Below, piece after piece: positions 53,308 to 63,472 of a DNA stretch of 64,000 bases. Under the pieces are notes generated by a model. It searched no databases, was not told the DNA's origin, and saw nothing but the letters and a program-made list of their open reading frames with translations. The first letter of the stretch is position 1. Each line of letters starts with the position of its first letter. The position numbers and the translations under genes are program-made. This DNA is from Eurosta solidaginis (taxonomy: Eukaryota; Arthropoda; Insecta; Diptera; Tephritidae). The DNA lies in NCBI RefSeq assembly GCF_040869045.1, contig NC_090321.1:87154603-87218602 (forward strand). Reading direction: 5' to 3'.

Positions 53308-54968
53308 TAATTCACCACATTGCCTACTTGAAGATTAGCAATAAACACTGCGTTTTCGTTAAAATTTCACAAACAAGCTAATTGAACACGAAAAAACAAA
53401 ACAAATTATTATTATTAAATCAAAACAAAAATTTCTAGCGGTGGAATTGACGAATTTCCTAACACATTTCAACAGTAGCGAATTACCTTAACGGATTTAA
53501 TGGTTTAAGCCCGAGTTAAAGTTGACATAGTCATAACGCCATAGTCATAACCATATTTTTACTTATCCATATCAAATTGGCATCAGTTATTGGTGCCTTA
53601 ACCCAAAAATCGTGAAAATTTCATAAAAATGAAGAAAACGCAAAAAAATATATACCACAAAAAATAAGTCTCTTAGTCAAAACGTATCCAAAACAATAAA
53701 TAAAATCTACAAGATGTTAATAAATTCTCCAACTCAAGTATTTTTAGTTTATGGATATGGCAAAAAAAAACCCCACTAAGAACGCAAGGTTGCTTTCCTT
53801 TGCATGTATTAAGTCGCATTTTACTGTGAAAAATTTGTATGGCTAATGCGAAAAAAATGTCGCATTTTGGACTAAATGCTAGATTGTCAAAATTTCATTC
53901 AGTTTCGCTCAATCTTAGACGTCTTAAGTTTTTTCTTTTTGTTGATTTTGTTTAGTGAAACAAAAAAATTATAGAACTTACATGTTGGATCGGTGCATTT
54001 CTGAATAAATGTATCGAAAAATTCAGGTAGTTCCAAGGGTTCAAAGCAACAACGTATTAAAGCCATTTGGAGCCGAAATCAGGAGCTGGAGGAGCTGTTC
54101 TGGGTATGCTGCAAAATATATAATTTATATGGATCGGTGCCTATGCGAACATTCTGAAATGATAAAGCATATACATTAGGGTGCCCGTTAATTGCTAAGT
54201 TGTCTTTTTTTCATGAGACCTTCCCCAATTTTTGTTAGCCTAAATTTTTAATCATGCATAAGTTAAGGCTATTTTTCAAACTTTTTGTACCGAATTTGAA
54301 ACCTTTTAGATAACTACAGCGTCTTTCAATTTTAATAGGTTTAAATTTCAAACTTAACTAACAATAAGTTTGATATCTCAAAAATGTTATAAGACAAAAC
54401 CAAAAAGTTCAAACCTACATTCAGAGAAAAGCGACGTTCTAAAATCAAGCACCACCTTACTTAATTTTAACTATTCGTGTTCTCACTTGTCAACCATTTT
54501 TCTTAAAATAGAATGGCTGGCCTTAATCTATCTACAAGAACCATGAGGCAATTCACAAGGTCTTCTATTCAACGTATGTGCTATGATTTTAAACCTGTCA
54601 GGTGTGCTTTGTTGTGGTTTCTCATATAAAATGTTTGTAAAAAAATACAATTCAGCAGGATATGTACATATATGAAGTGTGCTAAGTTATTATCAAACAA
54701 ATTCTTTAATTATTTTAAAAATTTCAAAAAAATTTCGTAACAATGGCAGTTGCATACATACAATATAGACTTCTTAATGCTTTTTACTCAGGATTTTTCT
54801 TCCGATGTATTTGAATACCACATACAACTCATTGTAGGGCCGTATTAAAAAATATTCCATTACACACTGTGAATTTCCTAAATGTTTCTAAATTAAGTTT
54901 AAGCGAAATATAATTGATACAATTCGTGTACAAACATAGTATTTGATATTCACTTGTAAGCAACCATA
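53308..54968. other. AT-rich intergenic DNA, no gene seen
   Basis: Only short AT-rich frames. A segment at about 53510-53600 ('gacatagtcataacgccata' and 'ggcatcagttattggtgcct') may be a MITE fragment. Nothing else was found. Confidence 0.45.
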
Positions 54969-55031
54969 GTAGCCTAGCGACTATGATGTTGTGTTTTCGA
55001 TCGCAGTGGCACGAGTTCGATCTCACCAAAT
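54969..55031 (+). repeat. tRNA-like sequence (A and B boxes)
   Basis: 'tagcctagcgac' fits an A box loosely and 'cacgagttcgatctc' fits the B box well, about 40 bases apart. It is followed by a poor T-rich body, so it is probably a SINE head or tRNA pseudogene. Confidence 0.4.
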
Positions 55032-55299
55032 TTTGAATTTTTTTTTCTCTTGTCTTCATTTTGTATTTAATTTGCGAGCCAGGCTCATATTGATTTATAC
55101 CATGAACCAAGTAACAGATCCCGCATTAAAATTTGAGAGATCAAAAAATCATAGTTAGCTGTGAAATAAATTTTCTCGGCGTGACGTCACGCTTTTGACA
55201 ACATGTTATATTGCTGACGCAGTGTTCAGACTTTATTCCAATCTGAGTACTTTGCTCCGCTCTTACCTCATACTTTTGAAGTTTTATATAAAAATGAGG

Positions 55300-55991
55300 G
55301 GGCACCAAGAGAGGTCAAATCTTCCTCCAAATGTCTTTCCCAACTCAGTGAAGGTTTTCACTTTTCTCTGTTTACAAACTGCTGCAGCGTGTTCGTTCAT
55401 CTGCATAACATACCCTTCATAGCGAAGCTTTTGGATTTTCAATCTCTGCTCTATCGTCATGTCTGCGTAAAGCTCATATAGCTCCTTCGATACTCGCCGG
55501 CGACATCACGGATAGGACTATAAACCTTCCGGAGAACTTTTCTCTCGAATACTCCAAGAGCCATCTCATCTTCTCTAGACACCTTCCATGATTCCGAGCC
55601 ATACATCGGGACAGTATGAGTCACTTGTAGAGCGAGAATTTTGTTCGTCGAAAGAGGACTTTACTTTTCAATTGCCTAAAGAAGCACTTGTTGGCAAGAG
55701 TTATTCTCCGTTTGATTTCTAGGCCAGCATTGTTTTTGCTTTTAATGCTGCTTCCCAAATGAACGAAATCCTTCACAGTCTCGAATTTATATCCGTCAAC
55801 AGTGACGTGGATACTAAGACCAAGATGACAGCAACTACTTCGTCTTGCCCAAAATTCACTGTAAGACCCACTTTTTTTATTCTTTATCATATACCAACTC
55901 TTCGCCACCATGTTTGAACAGCCCTGCCGGTATCCCATCATTACTTAGCACCTTGTGATTCTTTAGCCGTGATACTGGATGCCTCGGAGTG
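55300..55991 (-). pseudogene. RTE-like LINE, 3' part, split by GYP4
   Basis: Minus-strand codons: VTVDGYKFETVKDFVHLGSS, LEIKRRITLANKCFF and LFRRTKFSLYKS at 55830-55620, then degraded codons (KELYELYADMTIEQRLKIQK) to about 55430 and MQMNEHAAAV near 55390. This is the RT C-terminal region of an RTE-type LINE. The sequence continues on the other side of GYP4 (58519-58650). It is non-functional. Confidence 0.65.
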
Positions 55992-56124
55992 TGTGAGGAC
56001 CCCAAAGTCGAGGACTTTGTATCCTCACAACATACACATATCCATACATTTTTCTAAAGAACATACGTTTTGAAATAACTGGAAACTTATAATAATATTT
56101 GAATTTATCACTTATACATTTTAT
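55992..56124 (+). repeat. GYP4 5' LTR stub
   Basis: 133 bp that match the start of the 3' LTR (57331-57463) almost perfectly, then a sudden switch to integrase codons at 56125. Confidence 0.85.
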
Positions 56125-56139
56125 CAAGAGAGAGCATCT

Positions 56140-56622
56140 ATGGAGCAAGCGAAGTATTACAACTTAAGACGAAGGCAATGGCGACCGGCGATAGGCGACC
56201 TAGTGCTGGTAAAGGAACATCAGCTGTCAAAAGCGGCGGATAACTTTGCAGCCAAACTAGCGGCCAGGTACAGTGGACTTCAACGGGTAACGAACTTTGT
56301 GTCCCCAGTGATCGTAGAGCTAGACAAAGTCATCAGAGGAAGGAGGAGGACAGCCCACCTAAGTGAGCTGAAAGTATACCACGCAGCCGACGCCGCCGAC
56401 AACAACGAATCCAGGAGGCAAAGTCATAAACAGAGATACAAGAAGGACGCTAGTGAAGATCAAACCGCGTCAACATCGTCAATTCAAACAGCAAACAACA
56501 AACCCGAGGTAGAACAACAGAGAAAGAACAGCGAGGTAGCCATTTGTGGTACGCTCACGCACGAGTCAGCGAAGAGACCGAGAGACAACACCGAGAAAAC
56601 CAAGGTACAAGTCAACAGCTGA
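56140..56622 (+). pseudogene. GYP4 integrase C-terminus
   Basis: 160 codons open from the junction. KYYNLRRRQWRPAIGDLVLV and then LAARYSGLQRVTNFVSP resemble the C-terminal GPY/F-type domain of Ty3/gypsy integrases. RRTAHLSELKVYH follows, then a polar low-complexity tail. The catalytic core is missing. The ATG used is arbitrary: the frame begins within the element. Confidence 0.75.
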
Positions 56623-57043
56623 TGGAATACAGAGACGGTAAAGTACAAAACATTGCGGAGAATCAGGTACGAATATTTCCAGAAAACAAATTACAGATCG
56701 CCAGAGAACCGGCACATGGATCAAGATTACACCTGGGAAGGTAGTTCGCTATGGCAGCCTGAAACGAACACACATCCCGAGACAACTGCGGAATAACAGA
56801 CTATTTTGTAAGATTCTACTTCAATCCGGATGAAATCGGTAGTAACGAACACGCCCAATCGAGACAGTGTCAAATCATTCACGAAGAAATTTCACATCAA
56901 GAAGCACCCGGAAGTCGAATCAACCACTTAAAGCTCGGTAAACTCTAACCACAATTACATAAATATCCCATAAATATACTCTTTAGCTATGCATATGATA
57001 TACCACGTTTTTTTTTAAATCCACCATACATGGTGGGAACACC

Positions 57044-57330
57044 CTAAGGAAAATCCACCAGTTTTTCATTTATTTTATAGACTGGCATCACACATACCGC
57101 CGACGGGAAGGGCAGCGAAATGCCAACAACCAACGACGACAGCGAAATATTAAGCCGTAAGGCCAGCGGGGTCAACGGCAGCCTCAACGACAAAAACAGC
57201 GACATATTGAGCCTGATGGCCAGCGATGGCAGCGACGACGAAGCAGCATGGGCGAACACCACTTCCGCGTACGGATCACGTGCACCGACCTGGTGACGGT
57301 GGGTCTCATTGCGGCAGGTGAGGGGGGAGT
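57044..57330 (+). other. GYP4 3' non-coding region and polypurine tract
   Basis: A G/C-rich segment with repeated 'cagcga' motifs, ending in 'gaggggggag' immediately before the 3' LTR; that is the polypurine tract. Confidence 0.6.
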
Positions 57331-58514
57331 GTGAGGACCCCAAAGTCGAGGACTTTGTATCCTCACAACATACACATATCCATAAATTTTTCTAAAGAAC
57401 ATAGGTTTTGAAATAACTGGAAACTTATAATAATATTTGAATTTATCACTTATACATTTTATATGAAATATAAATATGTATACCTTTATGAATTATACCC
57501 TAAATACATATATTCGGTTGTACATTGAATTGATAATTATTAAATTGAAGGATAAATTAGACTTGCGCACTTTTGCACGCAAGCAAAATATTTACATTTT
57601 CGCAAACATAAATTTTAAATATAGGATCACCCTAACACGCATTGAATATTTGGAAGGGAGGTAGATACGCACAAAACATAAAAATGCAGCGGTCAATTAA
57701 CCCTTTGCACACTCAAAATCCAATACACCCAGCTACAAATACAACATACATAATAACTTAAGTGAACGGAGATCAGCAGCAAGTCGTCAAAATAAGCGCC
57801 GCTACTAATTGAAATTTCGCTATACATATTTACGCACTAGCATACAACACACCAACGCACACCGTACTACAGGAGGCAGAAGCATTGGGCAAAGCAAAAC
57901 ACAACATTAGAATCAGGTGATCACAAACAAATGTACAAACACACAATAATTATAGCAACGGCTGGAAAGCGCAGTATGACCAAGTACAAAGGCATTGTAT
58001 TCAATAAGGAGCATTATGGTGCATGGAAATTCATGGGAAGGAAATATTTACCGGAATAACAGTTGTTTTATATTGTTAATACTATTAGTGGAAAGTTGTT
58101 ATTATAAAATAACCGTTTGCCTGCGTGCAAAAATTAGTATATAAGGGCGACGAGTTCGCATTGAAATTGAGAGATTAGGAGACAGGCATACGAGTCGGTA
58201 GGTTTTATCACTACCAAGAGTACACCTGAAGGTTTTTCACTTCATTTGTACTAGAAGTATACTCGTCTGGAGGCTTTATTACTCCATTCGACCGCAGAGG
58301 ATGGCCGAGGGCTTTATTACCTCAGTCACCTCTTACAAAGCAAGGGAATCAGCTAGGAGTAGAAAGAGAATTTTATTAAATAAATACTTTTATAACGTTT
58401 TATAAGAACTAAACAGGGTTATTCTTTTAGAAGGACCGGTAGAAATTTCTACTTTCAGGAACCCTGGACGGACTGAGGCTAACCCCGGCAAAGTCAAAGG
58501 AAAAGTCCGTCACA
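57331..58514 (+). repeat. GYP4 3' LTR (1184 bp)
   Basis: TG...CA with a complete sequence. 'tatataagggcgacgag' near 58137 is a TATA-like promoter. An 'aataaatac' lies near 58379. Confidence 0.8.
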
Positions 58515-58518
58515 AGTG

Positions 58519-58650
58519 TTTTTCATCATCGGCAATCGGAGTATCGGATTCATCTTCCCCCACACTCTGTACGTCAGTTACCAGGTCGCCATTATCGTTT
58601 CTACAGGAATCTGCCCCGGTCTTGACACCTTCTGTCATTAAAAGTTCATG
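58519..58650 (-). pseudogene. RTE-like LINE, part on the far side of GYP4
   Basis: On the minus strand, CRNDNGDLVTDVQSV is followed by degraded codons. This joins the 55300-55991 fragment when GYP4 and one AGTG are removed. It is upstream of the RT core in the LINE, so some sequence between is deleted. Confidence 0.55.
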
Positions 58651-58890
58651 AAATATGTATGGTTAAAAATAATAATAATAATATTTTTTCGCGATAAATA
58701 TCCGGGGAGAGAGAATGTGGTGTGTTAATGGGAGGTAACAGTTTTAAGTACTCCGAACACTGGTAGCGAAATGAGAGATATGTAATAAATCGAAAAATTT
58801 CAAAAGCGCTACGTCATTAAACTTTTTTTTCAAAGTCGATTACAAATACGCCAATTCCGGAATGCGGGATCTTTGCTCATTCGATTATAG
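58651..58890. other. Short intergenic stretch, nothing seen
   Basis: AT-rich, no supported feature. Confidence 0.4.
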
Positions 58891-59042
58891 ATTTATACCA
58901 TGGTATAAATATTACAAGGTAAAACCGGTGAGAGCCGAAATGACGTTTAAAAAAATTTTAAAATTCTCACTGCTCTCACATTTTTATTTTTTTATTTTGG
59001 TGTTGTTTTCATAACAAAAATGTAACAAACTGTAATATATTT

Positions 59043-59570
59043 GGCAATTCTATACGACAGCATGACACTCTTAATAAACGTCCAAAAATATCAAGAGGGG
59101 TATCAAAAGACGAGTTTTGAATCCAGGATAGCGAATCCGAAAGCGGAGGTAAAAAATTTTCGGCATGTCAAGAGATATTTGCAAAAGAAATTTTGAAAAT
59201 CGTCATGTGATTGTTGTAATTTTGATGATTTTGTGGTGTCCACAAAAAAAAAATTGTGAACATAAGTGTTTTCCGCGGATATAGTTTTGATATCCAAACC
59301 GGTGTTGAACCCACCCAATGTAATTTTTTATAAGCGCGGCTAAAGGCCGCCAATGCAGAAAGGTGTTCTGCGCAAAAATACTATGGATCCCACCCTCGGT
59401 TTCGGAGCACTCCGGGGTAATTTTTCGGTTTTTTGGTATCTTTTGAACGATCTAAAATTTTTATTTTCCGCCTTCGGATTATTGTTGTCGAGGTCAATAA
59501 GAGTCTTTTGACACTTCTCTCGGTATTTTTGGACGCGTATTACCGGTGTCATGCTGTCGTACAGAATTAC
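59043..59570. mobile_element. FB element 1, long inverted arms, 9-bp target duplication
   Basis: 528 bp. AATATATTT flanks both ends (59034-59042 and 59571-59579). Arms of about 110 bp: left 'ggcaattctatacgacagca', right (complement) 'gtaattctgtacgacagcat', continuing through 'cgtccaaaaat' and 'aatccgaa'. The centre has 'ttataagcgcggctaaagg' and 'ttctgcgcaaaaatacta'. A 9-bp duplication with long arms fits fold-back or Mutator-like elements. Non-coding. Confidence 0.75.
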
Positions 59571-60214
59571 AATATATTTTTGCATTCTAACAATTATATT
59601 ATGACATTTTATCCAAAACCGAATTTTTTATTGGTGGAAATAACCAGAAAATAAGAAATCTCAACGGTCAACCGCATTCCAGAATTTTCAATTCAAGAAT
59701 TGTATTGTGGTTTCCCGCAAAAGGAAGAATCAGGCCAGATTCTCTTCTGAGCAATTTTCTTCTACAAATTGTTTAGAAATGTATCAGCGTCTGCGCGGCT
59801 AGAAGAAAAACCCGACTTACCGCCAAGGTGTACGGAAGAGATACATATCTACTAATAATAACAATTTGGTGTATATATCTGAAGAGATTAAGGTCTAGCT
59901 TTCCATCAAATTCAAAGCTTACTATCGTGTATTCGTTTTTCTACGAACTGGCTCACCAAAATACCTGTTTTGTGCCGACCCAAAAATTTATCTGCTAATT
60001 TGGACGAACTTTTGGTGCCAAGGTAATGCCGAGGGACAATCAATACCATTTATACAAATTTTCTTAAATATTTTTCATGGATAGGCCAACACACTAGCTC
60101 TACACCACGGCGGCAGACTTTAACCGTTCAGCCTGTAAATGCAGGCTCCACGAACTATCATACTCCAACTGGAAGATGCTGTTCAGCTAAGCTGCGAAGA
60201 GCTACAGCGTTTTT

Positions 60215-60310
60215 GCTGACGTGGGCAAGTTATGGGAAGATCTCCACTGGGTTCGGAGAAGCAGGTGGGGGATGACTTTGATCTCTCTTGGTGCCCCCAT
60301 CTCCTAAACG
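60215..60310 (+). pseudogene. RTE-like LINE 3' scrap
   Basis: 'gacgtgggcaagttatggga' and then 'tgatctctcttggtgccccc' resemble the 3' coding end of the RTE-like family (compare the complement of 55300-55330). It is too short to say more. Confidence 0.35.
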
Positions 60311-60662
60311 GTTAGGCGCCAATTAAAAAATTTATCTTCCAACCGCGAGGAAAAGGACCAAAACAAACCAAGAATATCTCCAAGATCATTTTATTCCGCA
60401 GTAGCGAGGACCCTTGAGACTGGTGATCCCTTATAAAGTGAAGTTTTTTTTCGAAATATTTTTTCACTTATTTCATAAGGATTTTATTTTTTTGTATGAA
60501 AATGTCAAACCAACAATTTTTTTTTTGTGTTTACTTTGGTTTGGCATTTCCACAAAGTTTAAGAAAGTGATTTAAAATTTTTTTTAAAAATCAAAAAACC
60601 ATTATGGCCGCCAAGAAGAGTAAATGGTTTTACCTGGTAATATTTATACCATGAATTTATAC

Positions 60663-61035
60663 AATTGTTTTTTTTATTGACATTAGAGAAAAATTAAAAA
60701 ATTTCCAAACAGCGATGGCTACTTCTAATCTCACTTACGGATTATAATACAGCGGATTTAGGAAAGGATTTAATTATTTTGCAGCTTCTGTTAACGTTCG
60801 CACTTCTGAGCTGTCGAATAAATAAATGCGAACAATACTATCCACATTTATTTCTTCATACAACAACGGCTATAGAATGGTTGCAGGGAGTCACTCCAGA
60901 CCATGGTACAATAACCAGGTAAAAGCATCAGAGTTGCATTTTACATGTTTTTTCATTCGAAGGTGGTCATAAAATGTCAAACTTTGTTTATGTTTACATT
61001 TTTTGTTTATTTACTTTTGATGTGAAAATTTATTA
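60663..61035. other. AT-rich intergenic DNA
   Basis: No gene. 'ccatggtacaataaccaggt' at about 60899 resembles the TIR of the 58899-60654 element and may be a relic end. Confidence 0.4.
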
Positions 61036-61742
61036 GGTAATTCTTTACATTAGCTCACAACTACTAAAACTCGTCCAAAAATTTCGGGAGAGGTGTCAAA
61101 AGACGCGCTTTGGACCCAGGACCACGAATCCGAAAACGGAAATTGAAAATTTTATTTCTTTCCAGATATATTTACAAAGTTGAAAATTTTCATGTGGCTG
61201 TTGTAATTTTGATGGTGTTGTGTACCCACAAAAAAAAAAAACTGTGGGTAAAAGTGTTTTGCGCGGATATAGATTTGGTCTCCCATGGTAATTTTTTATA
61301 AGCGCGGCCGAAGGCCGCCAACGCAGAAAGGTGTTCTGCGCAAAATTACCATGGATCCCACCCCCGGTTTCGGAGGTACCCGCGGGTCTTTTTTCGGTTT
61401 TTCGTTAATATCTTTTGAACGAATTAAAATTTTTATTTTCCGCCTTCGGATTATTAATACTGATGTCAAGACGCGTCGTTTGACACCTCTCTCGATATTT
61501 TTGGTAGCGTATTAGCAGTCGACCCCTCAACTATTACCTGCGCAAATATACTATGGATTCCACCCCCGGTTTCGGAGCGCTCCGGTGCCATTTTTCAGTT
61601 TTTTGGGAATATTTTTTGACAAATAAAATTTTTTATTTTCGCCTTCGGATTCGTCGTCCTGAGTCCAAAACGCATTTTTTGACACCTCTACCGATATTTT
61701 TGCACGAGTTTTTGCAGTTGTGAGCCAAAGTAAAGAATTACC
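61036..61742. mobile_element. FB element 2 with duplicated right arm
   Basis: Inverted ends 'ggtaattctttacattagct' (left) and 'ggtaattctttactttggct' (complement of right). The centre-plus-right-arm module occurs twice (about 61330-61520 and 61545-61742), with 'ccacccccggtttcgga' in both. No matching flanking duplication was found. Confidence 0.7.
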
Positions 61743-62243
61743 CCGCAATATCAAGGGAAAAAGCTTGTGGCATTAGCTTCCCTAAAATGGCTTAATTTTT
61801 TCGCTCCATTTTCCGGCCTGTGACCTTATTGTGGGAGCTCAGAAAGTAAATTTGATGCCCAACTCCACTCCATCGCTATATTTACCGTATTTGATGTAAA
61901 TATTGTTTCCCGAATTTTGTAAGATAAAAAATATAATATAATTTTATGTATGACTTAGCAGTGCTAATCAGGAGTTTGTAAAAAACGGAAGTTGTCTCAT
62001 CGTCCCCAACGGTCATTCCTACAGTTATCTACCAAAATATCGGACAATACTTTCGCCGCTACAACGTGAAGAAAGAACGAAGGATAAATAATAAAGTCAT
62101 TCTACATGTTCGCTTTTTTTTAAGTGACACCGTTGGAGCGAAAGGTCAATTCTTCGCATGGAACAGCTGCAGCACACAAACGGATATGCATGATGTACCA
62201 CGAATAAGCCGTGAAACCCAGACGCAGTAACCTCCCCTAGTTT
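61743..62243. other. Intergenic DNA, no gene seen
   Basis: No coding frame or recognised repeat. Confidence 0.45.
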
Positions 62244-62440
62244 CAGGGCCACCATTAGTTTACAAAGAGCGAAAATATACTATACAAGTATACGCAAAAC
62301 GGCTCTTATCAGGGCCACCACTAGTCAACAAAGAGAAAAAAATGCTAAACAATTATACCTACGAAAAGCGACCCTTATCAGGGCCACAAACTGTTTGCGA
62401 AGAGAAAATATTGCTAGACAATTATGTTTTACATGCTATA
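62244..62440. repeat. Three tandem units of about 67 bp
   Basis: 'cagggccac' starts at 62244, 62310 and 62379. Each unit contains 'aaagagaaaa' or 'gaagagaaaa' and 'acaattat' or 'acaagtat', and ends 'ttatcagggcc'. It may be part of the LTR or upstream flank of the second BEL element. Confidence 0.6.
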
Positions 62441-63374
62441 GATTTACTTTTGGATTATTTATATCATCCATATGATGACAAGAAAAAAACTGGAGTATAA
62501 CCGATACTGGAGTTGAAAACGGAAATATTCCAAGCCAAACTTTTACCGTAGTAGGTACCAATACCGAAATTTCTACAAAAGCCTCCTGGCTAGAGCCAGA
62601 AGGAAACCCCGGAACCGTAATTGAAGTCAGTATTACAACCGAACTAGTATCCAAAAATTAAACCGAAAGCAAAATCGGTTCCGAACAGAGGAGCCAAAAG
62701 AAAAATTGGATCAAAGCAACCATGCAATGGCGCTTGTTCAGGCACTAGAGACCTCAATGGGTTAAAAACAAAACCAACGGAAGAATCATCCGATCGACAG
62801 TTTTGTTATTGTCGTTTGCCCTTGAATATTAGGCAAATTGTTTTCGTAACAACAGCGCAAAACTGTTCCGTTCTGCCTTCATAGGTACATGCAAAACATG
62901 CATACATACATACACCATCACTCATCGTAGCTGCAGCAACAAAATATGTCATAAAATCATGCCATTTCTTCGTCTTCGCCACCCACACCGGTCATCATCG
63001 CTTTACATGTAACAGTTGCTATTGTCGTGACCGCAAAGACAATAACAACACGCAGTATCTTCGAAAAAGCTCACTTTGGTATACCACAGCATAACTTGAA
63101 CTCCAATGAAATTATTGAAAAGGAATCAAGTTGAGTTTATTAGCAATCAACATCGCGCAAACATCATCGTCGTCGCTGGTACATACAATTTCGTTGAAAT
63201 TACGGTCCGCTTATTAAACATAATACTAAAAACAAATATAGTTGTGCAAAATTGTAATATTACATAACCAAGTTAGAAAATAAGAAATTTATAAGAAGTG
63301 AATTAAAAGTTAATAAAATGAAATGAATACCCCACAAGGGAGAGAAAAAAGCTTCTTTTCCTCACCATAAAATC
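62441..63374. other. Probable upstream/LTR region of BEL2, boundaries unresolved
   Basis: No gene. The LTR of BEL2 should end just before 63375, but its start cannot be fixed without the 3' LTR, which lies beyond the window. A frame of about 55 codons (plus, ending at about 62660, containing TFTVVGTNTEISTKAS) is unassigned. Confidence 0.4.
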
Positions 63375-63392
63375 TGGTCCTTCGAGCCGGAT
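63375..63392 (+). promoter_or_regulatory. BEL2 primer-binding site for tRNA-Tyr
   Basis: 'tggtccttcgagccggat' is an 18-base complement of the 3' end of tRNA-Tyr (from the fly tRNA-Tyr sequence as I recall it). It lies about 80 bases upstream of the gag start. Confidence 0.8.
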
Positions 63393-63472
63393 CTCCGGCT
63401 CAAGAGACACCTCGTTTTCGCTAAATTCGTGCATCATTAAATTATAATTAAAATATAAATTAATTTAAAACC

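Larger units (their letters stand above)
55992..58514 (+). mobile_element. GYP4: Ty3/gypsy element with large internal deletion
   Basis: Starts TGTGAGGACCCC at 55992, ends GTCACA at 58514, and is flanked by AGTG (55988-55991 and 58515-58518). Only 133 bp of the 5' LTR, a 160-codon integrase end, about 700 bp of downstream sequence and the complete 3' LTR remain. The deletion removed the rest of the 5' LTR, gag and most of pol. Confidence 0.8.
58899..60654. mobile_element. TIR element with 8-bp target duplication, containing an FB element
   Basis: Left end 'catggtataaatattacaag'; the right end is its near complement (about 60633-60654). ATTTATAC at 58891-58898 and 60655-60662 is a candidate 8-bp duplication, as made by hAT-like elements. 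The interior includes the FB element at 59043-59570 and a LINE scrap near 60215-60310. No transposase was seen. Confidence 0.5.

Noticed and set aside
62436..62654. A 72-codon minus-strand frame
   Set aside because: Serine/valine-rich without any motif, and in a region that is probably the flank or LTR of BEL2.
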